Shown here one piece after another: positions 1 to 11,200 of a DNA stretch of 64,000 bases. Numbering within the stretch: the first letter of the stretch is position 1; each line of letters opens with the position of its first letter. The position numbers and the translations under genes are program-made. The notes under the pieces were generated by a model. That model saw nothing but the letters and a program-made list of their open reading frames with translations, had not been told where the DNA came from and made no database searches. The stretch comes from Chondrosia reniformis (lineage: Eukaryota; Porifera; Demospongiae; Chondrillida; Chondrillidae). The stretch lies in assembly GCA_947172415.1 (NCBI GenBank), contig OX359195.1, positions 1,178,001 through 1,242,000 of the forward strand. Reading direction: 5' to 3'.

Positions 1-281
1 TATACTACTATACTACTATACTATATACTACTATACTACTATACTACTATATTACTATACTACTATACTACTATACTACTATACTACTATACTACTATAC
101 TACTATACTACTATACTACTATACTACTATACTACTATACTACTATACTGCTATACTGCTATACTGCTATACTGCTATACTACTATACTACTATACTACT
201 ATACTACTATACTACTATACTACTATACTACTATACTACTATACTACTATACTACTATACTATTATACTATACTTGTGGTG
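1..281. repeat. TACTACTA 8-bp microsatellite, intron 1 of FNBP4 copy 1
   Basis: Nearly pure repeat of TACTACTA with some TACTGCTA variants. It ends at the same flank (CTATACTTGTGGTGG) as tracts in the other three FNBP4 copies, so it is an ancestral part of the duplicated unit that has changed length. It may extend beyond the window. Confidence 0.9.
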
Positions 282-3200
282 GAATGTGAATCTGTTTGAT
301 ACATTTCTGATACATTTCTGTTAATCAAGTGCTAGATTTTATGAATAATGGATTTTTATGTCTTCCTGTGTATATAATTTATTAAATGTACAATTGCTTT
401 TTAAATTTATTCTTTGTCTTGTTGTCTGTGGTCTTGTGTGATGATTTGGCCATGCCATCTGTAACTGGCCAGGAGACAGTTATTACAGCTTCTGTCTCAT
501 TGGACCCCAGTTATGGCTTTATCGGAAATGATTCGGAATTCCTCTCCCGATACAAATGTGAACTTTCAGCCGTTTAATCTCTCCATCTCTCCATGGAGAC
601 CACCAGTTTGGTCAAGAATGAACTTTTCCTGTACATGATTGGATCCGTGGTTACCTGGCAACGGCCACCTCTACAAGTGGCCTCAAAGACCAGTGGTGCC
701 CTTTGAAACATTTGAAATATTTCCTCATGAAGATGCTTGGATGAAAGTGTGGCCATGTCTTGTGAACGTACATAAATTTAGGTAGTACTAGAGGGTCACA
801 AAAAGATGGAGAATCCATAAATGTGTTTCTCTCACTCTACCAGACTCTGATTTTCAACATGAGAACACTTGTGGTTAAAGTATCCAGTTAATGTCTGGCA
901 GCTTTTCCATGATCTAATTGGATTATCATCATTCAATCACATCCAGTATTATATAATTTAAAAAACTCATCATCCCAGGAGGGAAATGGAAGCTAATGTT
1001 TTATTGTATTGGAGGTAGAGTATCTAGATTGGCTATCCTTACCTCTAGGTTGTACAGTTTAAGAATGGTATTTAGCTTAGGGCAAATGTCTCCCAAACTG
1101 CACCCCTTGATATCATTGTTAAGTCAGTGAGTGGATTGTCATATGTGTCATGTGACTGTCAGCTGACTCTCCATGGCTACATTGCTCAAAAAGGACTAGT
1201 TAAGTAACTTGTGATGCCACCATTTTTATTTTAGTACATCATTATGATTGTTGTGGTTCCAATCACTTAGACCATCTTGTTTGGAATTTCCAGCAATCTT
1301 GTTTATTTTTGCCTACTTTATGACCACCTGATTGAGCAATTGTTCATTTAATGTGAATGAAATATAGAAATGATTCTTTTCATGTTACTTCTCCTCAGGC
1401 TATCAGCACACTGGAGTCTGACAATGCTCCGCCCTCCTCCCCAGTCAGGGAGACCTCTGACGACAAGAGGGAGGAGAGGGAGGAGAGGGACCACATGAGA
1501 ACTGAAGGAGAATCTACTGAAAACATTCCTGTTAATTCCAACCAAATGGAGGTATCCTCAAGGTACATATATGTACGTATATTATCAAAAATATTGTAAT
1601 TTTGCAGGACCTGCTCAAAACTCCATGTCTGTTTTAAAATATCCTTTTTATATGTCTGTCTGTCCATCCATCTGTCTTTCTCTTAGTTCTTACAACACAT
1701 AATCTCCAATCTTTATCAAGATGAATACTAATATAGTTGTGGCTGGCATATCTTTATTACCTGTATATAGTCAAGATGAATATTAATATAGTTGTGGTTG
1801 GCATATCTTATTACCTGTAGTCAAGATGAATGGCAGGTGTGCACTGATCAAAACTCTGGCTATACCTATTACTGGAATACTGTCACTAACAATGTATCCT
1901 GGACACTCCCACAAGGGCTCACGCCCACCAACCTACAGGACAAGGACACTTCTAACATTGATATGAGTGTGAGTGAAGAGAACACTGGTGAAGTTGTGTA
2001 TGGCCCAACCATCCTGGAGGAGGCGGAGTCAGGTGTCCCCTCCCCCTCCCCATGCACGGCAGAGATACAGGAGGAGGCTGATCTCCAGGAGAATGTAGAT
2101 CCTGAGGAAGCTGACAAGACTGGTACCACTCTGAAATTGGATATGCAAAATGGAAATGGGAATGAGGATTCAGAAGCCAATCAAGATGGAGTCAGTTTAG
2201 TGGGATATGTTCCTTCAGAATCAGACGAGTCGGACATTGATAACATGCTTGACAGTGCACTGGAGGCTATTCTGGAGGAGGGACCACGTAACGGAGACAC
2301 ACTGCCAACCAGTCAGAAACCAATCACAGAAGCTGGTCCAGATAGTCCTTTAGCTAAAGAGGCAAGAATAGCAGACAATTTAGAAGATGAAGAAAGTGTT
2401 ACTAGAGATGATAGCAGTAAAGATGATGTTGATGGTATGGAAGTGGGTGTGACTGGTGATAAAGAGGGAGTGGCTAACTTGAAACCCAACAATGGAAGTA
2501 ATCGGCCTCAACTGCAAGATTGTTCGGAGGAGGAGAACTTGTGTAATCCCAATCTTACTAAGGTATGCATTGATTGAGGTATGCATAGATAGTACACATT
2601 ATGTAATGGATTCATAAGATTGCGTAATTCTATATATTATAATACATATGTACACTGTCTTTGAGATGGTTCGTCTTTTAGTCTTTTGAATGTCTACAGA
2701 TGCAGTCAGTTCTTTTAGATTCAAACGGGGTTCTTCTTCAGTCACTTTCTGTTGAAATGTTTAAAAGACTAAAGATGGTCATATAGCAATAGCTTCTTCG
2801 TGTTTTTCCTCTCTACTGTATTAGGAGACTACAGAGCTCACTTGTAAAATGATTTTAAAGAGGCTAGCCCTATTAGGAGCTGTTACCATGGGAACACATC
2901 CACTTATTATAGAATTAATCAAGGTTGAGGTTTGTACATATATAATATATTGCACTGCTCTTCTCCACTATTGTCAGGTAGCATCTCATTTTACAGGTCA
3001 GAGTCAATGATTGGAGAGAGGGGGTGTTACCAACACAATATCTCTTGCAGAAATTAGAGGAAACTACCCTTGCCCTGAAAGAATATGAGACTCAAGTAGC
3101 TCCAACTGGATGGACTTTTGTTTGGGATAGGTGGGTGCTTTATGCATTTGGTATACCCACTTCAGATCACATGATAGTCACATGACATTTAAACTGACAA

Positions 3201-4911
3201 ACTGTGCTGTAATAAATCTTTGAAACTAAGCCTCTGAAAGTGTGGCTTGCACTAGTCTCCCTAGAGACATAGTAACTCGTTCAGTACACCAGAGGGAAGT
3301 TTGATTATAGGGATTTCCTCATGGCAGAGCAAGTTTGATGTAGTCAGTTAGGAGGTGTGAGTTGCTATGGTAATGAATAATTCGGATTGTTATCTTCTAA
3401 CATATGTACATGCATTTTACTGATCAAAGAATTATCTATATTTTCTTATTAAATTGTGTATCTAACATTTAAATATTTACATATATTCTATTTAGCTGCA
3501 ATTATTGAACATTTCTATATGCTTTTCAGTGCTTTTGTGCTAAACTCTATTCAGTTCCTCTAGTGACACAATATCACTTCTTCCATTGTAATGTAGTGAT
3601 TTTGAAAGGTATTACTACTATAATGCTGTCACTGATAAGGCTTCATGGGACTTTCCCTCTGATGACGTCATAGAGGGCGGGGCCATAGGACAGGGAAGAG
3701 AAGCTAGTGAGGAACAGACTCCAATCAAAATGCAGAAGAATGTACACACCTCCCACTCAAGAGAGACCACACCTCCACCAGGTATATAAGCTATATCAAG
3801 TAAAAATGAACAAATTGGAGACTTTCAGATCAAAACTGATCTTGGCTCCGATGTCTCATCAGCGGAGTCTGGAGTTCTGGAACTTCACTTAATGGGAACC
3901 AGAGTCTTCCTGGTTTCCATTAAGTGAACCTCTGTTTCACCCTGCATTGAACTTCTTATATACATTCTGTAGGTGTTGAAGAATTAATTGCTCTGCCTAC
4001 AGTTGAGGGGGTGTGGCAAGGTCCTCCTCCTCCCCCTCCCCCTCCCTTAGAAGAAGGGGAAATCCCTCCCTCTCCTCCAACTCCCCCGTCTCCTCCTCCA
4101 GATGAAGAAGCAGAGAAAGATGAAAGTGAGAGCGATCCTGAGGAATTTATAGTTAAAGCTGAGCCTCAAATTTATTATGGTCCAGTGGGTCCTCCCGGAA
4201 GATTGAGTGATGTAAGTCTACTCATGTGAACTGTACAGTACATATCACATAAACTGGTACCATAAAGTGGGATATTTTTGAGGATAGAAATTTTTGTGAA
4301 TCTTTGAAAAGGTCCGCAGAATAAATGTGATTCTTATTTGACTATTGCTGAGAGTGAGAGCTAATCATGTGAAACTCAAGAAAAATGGTGGAGGAAATTT
4401 TTATGATTTTGGGTTAGCTTGCAAATTAGAATAGTATAAAGCTAAACTAAAGATGTCATGTAGAGCCAATGAACTCCTCCCATATAAGGTGGCTAGAATC
4501 TAAGGATGCTGGGAAAACAAATAGTGTCAACGTCCCAATGTATGTGTCTGAAACATGAACACTCAAATGATCCATGTTCCTCACAATACGAGGGTACATT
4601 TCAAATTATGGTCCAGGGTGATCACTTTAGAGGGATCTCTCTATACTGAAATGGACATGTAACACCTGTAGGTGACCACTGAAGGTGCTGTGGGGTCAAG
4701 AGAAGGCAGTCCCAGTCTGGACAGTGATTCAGAACCAAAGAAGAAGAAATCAAAGAAGGTCTGCTACCGAGTAGTAGTCAATAGTGTTACTTGTAAATGA
4801 ATGATACCCTATGTACTTCCTCTGCAGGTTAAAGTTAGTGTACAGGGAAGGAAAGGAAAGACCATCACATCACTCTTACAGAAGTGGTCAGGACTACATC
4901 AGAACAATTAA
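1..4911 (+). CDS. FNBP4: FNBP4-like WW-domain protein, copy 1 (5' end outside window)
   Basis: Exons read from splice sites and frame: 1399-1562, 1821-2562, 2825-2929, 2997-3130, 3609-3781, 3973-4211, 4672-4758, 4828-4911 (TAA). The first coding exon seen in the other copies lies upstream of the window; bases 1-1398 are intron. Domains in order: acidic serine-rich segment; WW1 (EWQVCTDQNSGYTYYWN, then SWTLPQ) at the start of exon 1821; a long acidic region; a helical block matching the mid-region of animal FNBP4 (VNDWREG, LKEYETQVAPTGW); WW2 (YYYYNAVTDKASWDFP) at exon 3609; a proline stretch followed by EEGEIPPSPP; a basic KKKKSKK; and a C-terminal KTITSLLQKW. FNBP4 is a nuclear protein whose WW domains bind proline-rich formins and splicing factors; that role is family knowledge. 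All exon phases agree and I see no break. It converges on NLR1, with 374 bases between the stop codons. Confidence 0.85.
282..1398. other. FNBP4 copy 1 intron sequence, no gene seen
   Basis: Intron between the microsatellite and the 1399 exon. It aligns by eye with 18176-19371, 37289-38437 and 54309-55297. I see no coding exon and no RNA gene; short open frames here are broken or not conserved between copies. Confidence 0.6.
1719..1830 (+). repeat. 51-bp minisatellite across the WW1-exon acceptor, about 2 units (copy 1)
   Basis: Repeat of a unit made of TCAAGATGAATATTAATATAG, TTGTGGTTGGCATATC and TTTATTACCTGTAG. The last unit ends in the real 3' splice site at 1820 and the first bases of the WW1 exon, so earlier units carry decoy acceptors. 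The unit number differs between gene copies. Confidence 0.8.
2700..2790. repeat. Small inverted-repeat element in an FNBP4 intron (copy 1)
   Basis: Flanks read TAGTCTTTTGAA on the left and TTTAAAAGACTA on the right, an imperfect inverted repeat. Between them lies a block that on the - strand resembles CTGAAGAAGA followed by a small stem. Related blocks lie at about 20775-20890 (copy 2) and 39390-39460 (copy 3, right part). Probably a short non-autonomous element. Confidence 0.5.
3884..3928. repeat. Conserved 19-bp hairpin between FNBP4 exons 6 and 7
   Basis: TTCACTTAATGGGAACCAG is followed after AGTCTTC by its near-exact reverse complement. The same hairpin occurs at about 22003-22047, 40848-40892 and 57108-57152, with stem and loop kept. 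It could be an old foldback element or an intronic RNA structure. Confidence 0.65.
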
Positions 4912-5285
4912 CTTGTTATAATACTTGTGTATCTTGAATTGAACATTGAAAAATAATATTTCAATACATTTTGATCACGAGTCTATTGATAACATACGTA
5001 TATATATGATGATGAGTTTTATTCTTTAAAGTTACTGAGCAAGGTGGACCAGTGGGAGGCCATACAAGGTATTAATAGACAACTACCTTTACATGTGACT
5101 GGTTGCTAGGAGACTGAGGGGGAATTACTAAATATCAGACGTATATATCATTTCTCTTTACAACTGACTCTCTTCTCTGGTAATTATTGATATCTTATCT
5201 TGATATACAAAATATTTGTTTCAAACAAAAGGTTAATTGAGTCACGAGTTCAAACAATAACAGTTTTGAAGAATAACAATCTGTT
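4912..5285. other. Convergent 3' intergenic stretch, unit 1
   Basis: Short space between the FNBP4 and NLR1 stop codons. It holds AATAATATTTC-like A+T stretches suited to 3' end formation. A block at about 5032-5069, kept in all four units, would read LLSKVDQWEAIQ on the + strand between AG and GT dinucleotides. It could be an alternative FNBP4 C-terminal exon, because other animal FNBP4 proteins end with a KWQSIQ-like segment, but I cannot connect it in frame. Confidence 0.45.
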
Positions 5286-8200
5286 TCAAAAGTAATCAAT
5301 TAGCCCTGGAACAAAAAGAGAAGAATTACATATTCACAAGTTACATATATAATGTATTCCTATAAATAACACAGTCCACATGTGACACTATTTGGATTGA
5401 AATTAGTAAATCTACTGTTAACCAAACTACCTATTACATGTACAAACAGATGATGAAAGACATTCACTTACCTGACTGAACAATGAGTCTCAATTTCCTG
5501 TTGAGTTTTCTTACATTATCAATCACTTCCTGTTTAGGAGCATATTCTTTGTATTTCTCATTCATCACCAGTTGCAACACTCTGAGATTCTGATTGGCTG
5601 CTGCTCCCTTTAGAATGCTCTCTGCAACATTCCTCCAGTTCATTGCACTCTCACGACTATTTCTCACTACCAACCTCTCTAGTGTAGTGTTCTCCTTGAC
5701 AGCTTGTTCAACTGATGTCAAGACATCTTTTTCAGTGACATCCTGGATATTCTGTACAAGTGTATCCAGTACAATTAAATACATGCACTACAATATGAAG
5801 TGATTACCTAATCTAAAACACTCAGAGGCCATAGACTGGAACAATATTTAAAAAAGCTAGTCAAATAAACCTAAACTTTATAATAAGCAGACTGGATATA
5901 CCTTTAGTAAGTAAGGGAAAGTAATATTTACTAGTGATAGGCAGTCAAGTGTACCTCAGACTGGTCTGTGCCAGTACTGATGGTGAGTTCTTTCAATGAA
6001 GTGTTGTCACTTAGACATCCAATAGCATTAGCAATGTCCCTCGCTGTGATGTTGTAACAGGGTTGATCAAATCTAACACTATTTAATCCATTTTTTCTCT
6101 CTATCAGTTCCAATAATAATGCTCCATTTCCTGTCAGTTGAAGGAACCAATGAGATTATAGAACATTAACACACTGTGAATTTATATTTAATGCTTATGT
6201 AATAGTTTGAAATGTTGCAGAGAGAGGCTAGACATTGGCTACTAATCACTTGAAAGGGACACTTTACTGAACACAACCATTCTATTGAGATGACTGTATA
6301 GAGTACATGATCCTCATAGTTGATGAAACTTATTAAGTCCATAGGCAATACATTCTGTACATAAAGTTATAAAACCTACCTTCAAAGTCACAACTCCACA
6401 GAACAACTTGTTCCAATGAAGGATTCTGGATCATTCCCTTCAATATACTGGAGGTCAGTGTTTGATGTTCACCAGCTCTCATGGTGACCTTCCTGAGTGT
6501 CCTGCACTGTCCAACTCCACATTCAACAAGATCAGTGAAACCTTCCTGTATACACCACACATGACAGAGATGTGATATACACATGGGAATACACTATACA
6601 AAATTGTTAACTGAAATATCACATCACAATTGAGTGGATATAACAATAAAATGTCTTCTGCTCAGAACAAGGTCAGCTGACATGATATAAACATTGTGTG
6701 GATGGAATAACTACATGGAAATGAGACAGTACTTCCAGTCTCTACATACCAGTTGATCTGAGAGAACAGTGAATGAGCAGAGAACTCTCTAATAATCAAA
6801 TGGATTGGACTGGTCACAAGGATTGACCATTTGAACTAATTTGCACCACACAAGTCACACCTCTTTCTTCTCAAATGAACACTTTCACTGATAAACAAGA
6901 CAGTTATTACCTAACTATTGTATAAGAATATTATTTGGACCAACTATGGGATAGCCATAAGACTGCTACACATTATCAATTAAACAGGAGTAACAGAGTG
7001 AACCCTCTAAAGATAAATTAGTTATGTCCATATACTTGAGAAGCAATACTAGTCAGTAGCTTCTGCACAGCCTTTCACAGATCCTGTCTACATACACTTG
7101 GAACTCATTTCAGATACACATACAAGGGCTATATAGCTATGAGGGGATATAGTGTTAGGTGTGTATGGGCCAGAGTGGTGAATGGGGAGAGTGAAGTGGA
7201 GAAGATAATATTCTATATATCATCATCACACTCACAGGTAATGAAGTTCTGGGCTTCAGTCCAAACTGAAACTCTTCTATTTCACTGCTTCTAAGACAGT
7301 CAAACACTTTACAACATTGCGGCACTCCTTCCATCTCCCTGAGACAAAGTGTCTTTAGTGAGCTCTTCTTCATACAACTCACAACACATGGTAGTAACTC
7401 TACCCTATCAGCATCTACAAAAGTTACAAAATATACTATGTACAATCACACACCACCAGGTTATCAGGACTAGACCTCATATTGACAAGTTAACAAGTTA
7501 TAACAACTTTACTATAATATTCACACAAAATGTATAAAAACATTCATAAGAGATCAATAAATTTGAGTATTTTGATAACAATACACTTACATGAGCATTC
7601 AGAAAAGTTAACATTTACTTTCTTCATGTTTAGTTTGTCTTTGATACCAAACAAGAACACTTTCATCAAATTCACACTACACCTCCAACCTAATGTCACA
7701 TCTTCCAGACTGGGGTGCCTCCTAACGCACTAGAGTATAAAGATGTTGATGGATCACTCAAGAATAACAATATATACAAGTGCTTATCTAAATAGAGAAT
7801 TACCACACATAAAGACATATCTCAACATTCACACTTAACACTGCACACAAGTGTCACACAGTGAGATCTCATGTGACCAGCAACCAATCACATGTAGTGA
7901 CTACAGCTGATTATAGAGTTGTCCCATAGCTGCATTCACTGGTTTGTATCACATACATGATACACTATATAGCTTGATAGAATATGAACACATTTCAGTG
8001 GAATGGAACAAATATAAAGTGACCACTGACCAAATACAATATTTACTATTAATAGACTAAATACCTGTCCTTATATAAGATTCACTTTCTCAACTAAAAT
8101 ATTATCTCTTCTGTATAGAGGTTTTACTGTTCTTTACATTTGTATGTATTCCACAACTCACATTGACACTGGCATCAATATCACCATCTTCGTATTTGCA

Positions 8201-11200
8201 ATGTTTCATCTCCATGGTAACCAATTGTGACAGGTTGTCAAGTAAGACCTGTAAGTCTTCATGTGTAAAGTTGACACTCCCCCGACTAAGAGATTTCAAC
8301 TGACGACAAGTAACTACTGAGCTCATTAGCTCATTTGCCTTCACCTTCTCATAAAGAACTACATAGCAACAAGAAAGGATATAGTTTGTGGTATCATTTC
8401 AAGTTAGCAACTTCACAACTCATGACTTGTGCAGTGAATGACAACACAAGTGACTCAGACTTGTGCAGTATGTACACACACTAGTGACTGTCACATGTGA
8501 CTATATTTAGATGATCACTTTCGAAATCTATTGCAAGGTGTTCAAGTCTCTTTGAATGAAATGAAACAATGTCAGACATCACTGAAATGTTATCTCCTCT
8601 CTCTGAAGGAAGCAACTGTAGAGATGTAAAATGTACCATTGTATATATAATATACTGTATATAAGTTTCGAATACATTTATAAAACAGTTAACACATTTA
8701 AAGAAGCCATAAAACTACACTTCAGGTTGGACTGCAAACATACTTCATTAAAAGTCAGTTTATTTAGTGAACTTTGCAACTTTAGAAAGTCTTGAAGTAC
8801 AACAGACTTTATCAGTCTCACTGAGTAATCTATAGAAGGAAAGTGATGAGTATAACATGTCAACAGTCTACAAAAGTGTTTTATTCACACATCTCAACTT
8901 ACAATATCAACTCACCTTTAATTGTCACTTCTTCCAAGTATGTCACCTTTCCAGATATTTGCTGAATAAAGGAATCAAAATCAGATGTATCAATTGGAAT
9001 CCAAACTGAAAGTCGTTTGATGTGTCTGCTGATGGTCATCAGGTAAGCTAAACTGTTGAGCTGATGGAGACTGAGACAATAAATGTTAGTATCACTGCAA
9101 TACTCCATGACCCTTTGACACAGCTCTTCATTTCTGCTCTCTGCTACTGCTGTAGCAATCTCAGGGAAAGGGGTCCCACTAGCAAACCTGCGATCATTGG
9201 TAAACGCAAGAGGCTCAAACAAGAGGTCTCTCACAGCATCATTCTCTAGTCCTCCAATGCCGCAGAAGAAAAGGAATGGCATCTCGTAGTTGGAGTCTGA
9301 TAAGACAAACTCTCCTCTCTTGTTGTACCCAAGAACAAGTCTCTCTTTCCAGAACTTTCCCTGTTCCTCAGCAGGTAACTGCTTGACTGCACAAGCTGCA
9401 AGGAACTCTTGTACTGTTCTGTGAAGAAAGTGGTACGATCCAGTGACTCCACCAAAGGCACTTCGATAAGAGATGCAGTTCATTAGACCAAAATGATCAT
9501 CCTCTGACAGCTCCAGATTGTGGAAAATGATGACATCTCTCTTCACTCCAAACAAAGCAAGTTGACTCAGTTCGATCAAACGGGGACAGAGTTGAAGGAC
9601 ATCCTCAAAACTGCCAATTTCCATTTCCACTCCATTCTTCTCAAAGTGTCGCTTCACAGTGAGGCAGATGATGCTTTTAAATAGACCACTGATTGTATCG
9701 GGAGGGACATCAAGGACATCATTGACATAACATGTCATCAGCAGGATCAGAGGGATGAAGCACATGGCTTTGATTCGAGGCATGGTAGAGTTCAGCCTTG
9801 CTAGTAAAGCATCAGCTACAGAACTAGATGACTCTCCGTAGTACTTTCTTATGAACTGCTCAATCTCTTTCTCTCCAAATCCACTCACCTCGATGCGTCT
9901 GTCTATTTTGTCGTGTAGAGGGGCTGATGCTCGTGGTCGGGATGTGATGATGAACGATGACTGGGGGAGGGTCTTGCCATTTAGAATGTCTGCAACCAGA
10001 GATTTCTCCTGTAGCTTTTCAGGGAACTCATCGTAGCCATCCATGATGAACAGTGTGTCCTTTCCCTTGTTGGCTGTGATGTACTGACTCAAAGTGGACA
10101 CATCTTCTTCATCAAGACTTGCCCCAACATCACTGGTACAGCTACGAACTAGGTCCTCTACACTCAGTGTGGTATTGGAAGGGAGACCTCGGAGTACTAC
10201 TCGGATGACTAGCTTGTATTCACTGGCAAATGTACCCTCAGCAAACTTGTAGCACAGCTGTTTGGTCAGAGTGGACTTGCCTATACCAGGCTCTCCTTCC
10301 AGCAGGATGCGTTTCCTTGGAGGTCGCACAGGTTCGTACTCCAAGATCTCCTGAAGGCCGATTGGTCCTCCCTTGAAAGGTTCTCTTCTGTGTGGTGTGG
10401 AAGAGGCAAGTTTCACAGCTGCAGCATCCTCTGCTCTTCTTGGTTTCAGATCAGAGGGATTGACCAAGTGAAGTCTAACAAACCCCATCTCAGCTAGTTT
10501 CAGTAGCCAGTGGTCAGCTATGACGGGACCTCTGTAGAGTGATTTGAGGCTCTGAATGGCTTTCTCCTATAAAGTATTACAGTAAAAAATGTATATAATA
10601 TAACAAGAAATTCTCCTGTTTGGATGGCAGATATACGTAATTACAAGTTACATACATACCACATGTAATAAACTAATTAACAGGTACAAGTAAACATACA
10701 ATGTTGGAGGTCTGGTTAGTGCCTGTAGTCGTTGAATCTTTGGACTGACTGGTGGATGGACCTACCAACCACATGTAGAACAGAAAGTGATTGAGACATG
10801 AAAAACATTTAATAAAATATATATCATGAGATGAGAATGAATACTTGTGGTTTATGATATCATAAATTTTCGGCATAGATAATAGTAATACTAAATATAT
10901 ACATATATATCTTCTAAAGATAGTTATTTGATATATAAATGACCACACCCACACCTATATCCTAACTTTGTAGAAACTGGTCAATCAGTTGAGCTAGTTC
11001 TTGATGTCCGTCATGTGTAGTGTCATCCTTCAGTGCTGCAGAGAGAGCTCCAAGTTTCCTTGTAGAAGGGTCTCCATCCAAGAGACTGTACAGGAACCTG
11101 TTAGCATCCTCCAACTGGGGACAAGCTTGAAGTCTCTGGAACTCTCCAACTGAAATGACATTAGCTGCTCTCAGAGAAGCACCAACTCTTTTGAAATCAC

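Noticed and set aside
1869-2180. 103-residue open frame on the - strand, also at 19969-20280
   Set aside because: Antisense shadow of the FNBP4 WW1 exon; no splice logic or recognisable domain.
9246-9461. 71-residue - strand frame MPLVESLDRTTFF, repeated in all NLR copies
   Set aside because: Alternative frame inside the NACHT exon; its conservation comes from the overlapping NACHT sequence.
8899-10488. Prokaryotic NACHT defence protein
   Set aside because: The frame ends in a splice donor, continues through LRR exons with consistent phases, and is preceded by CARD exons; the setting is animal.
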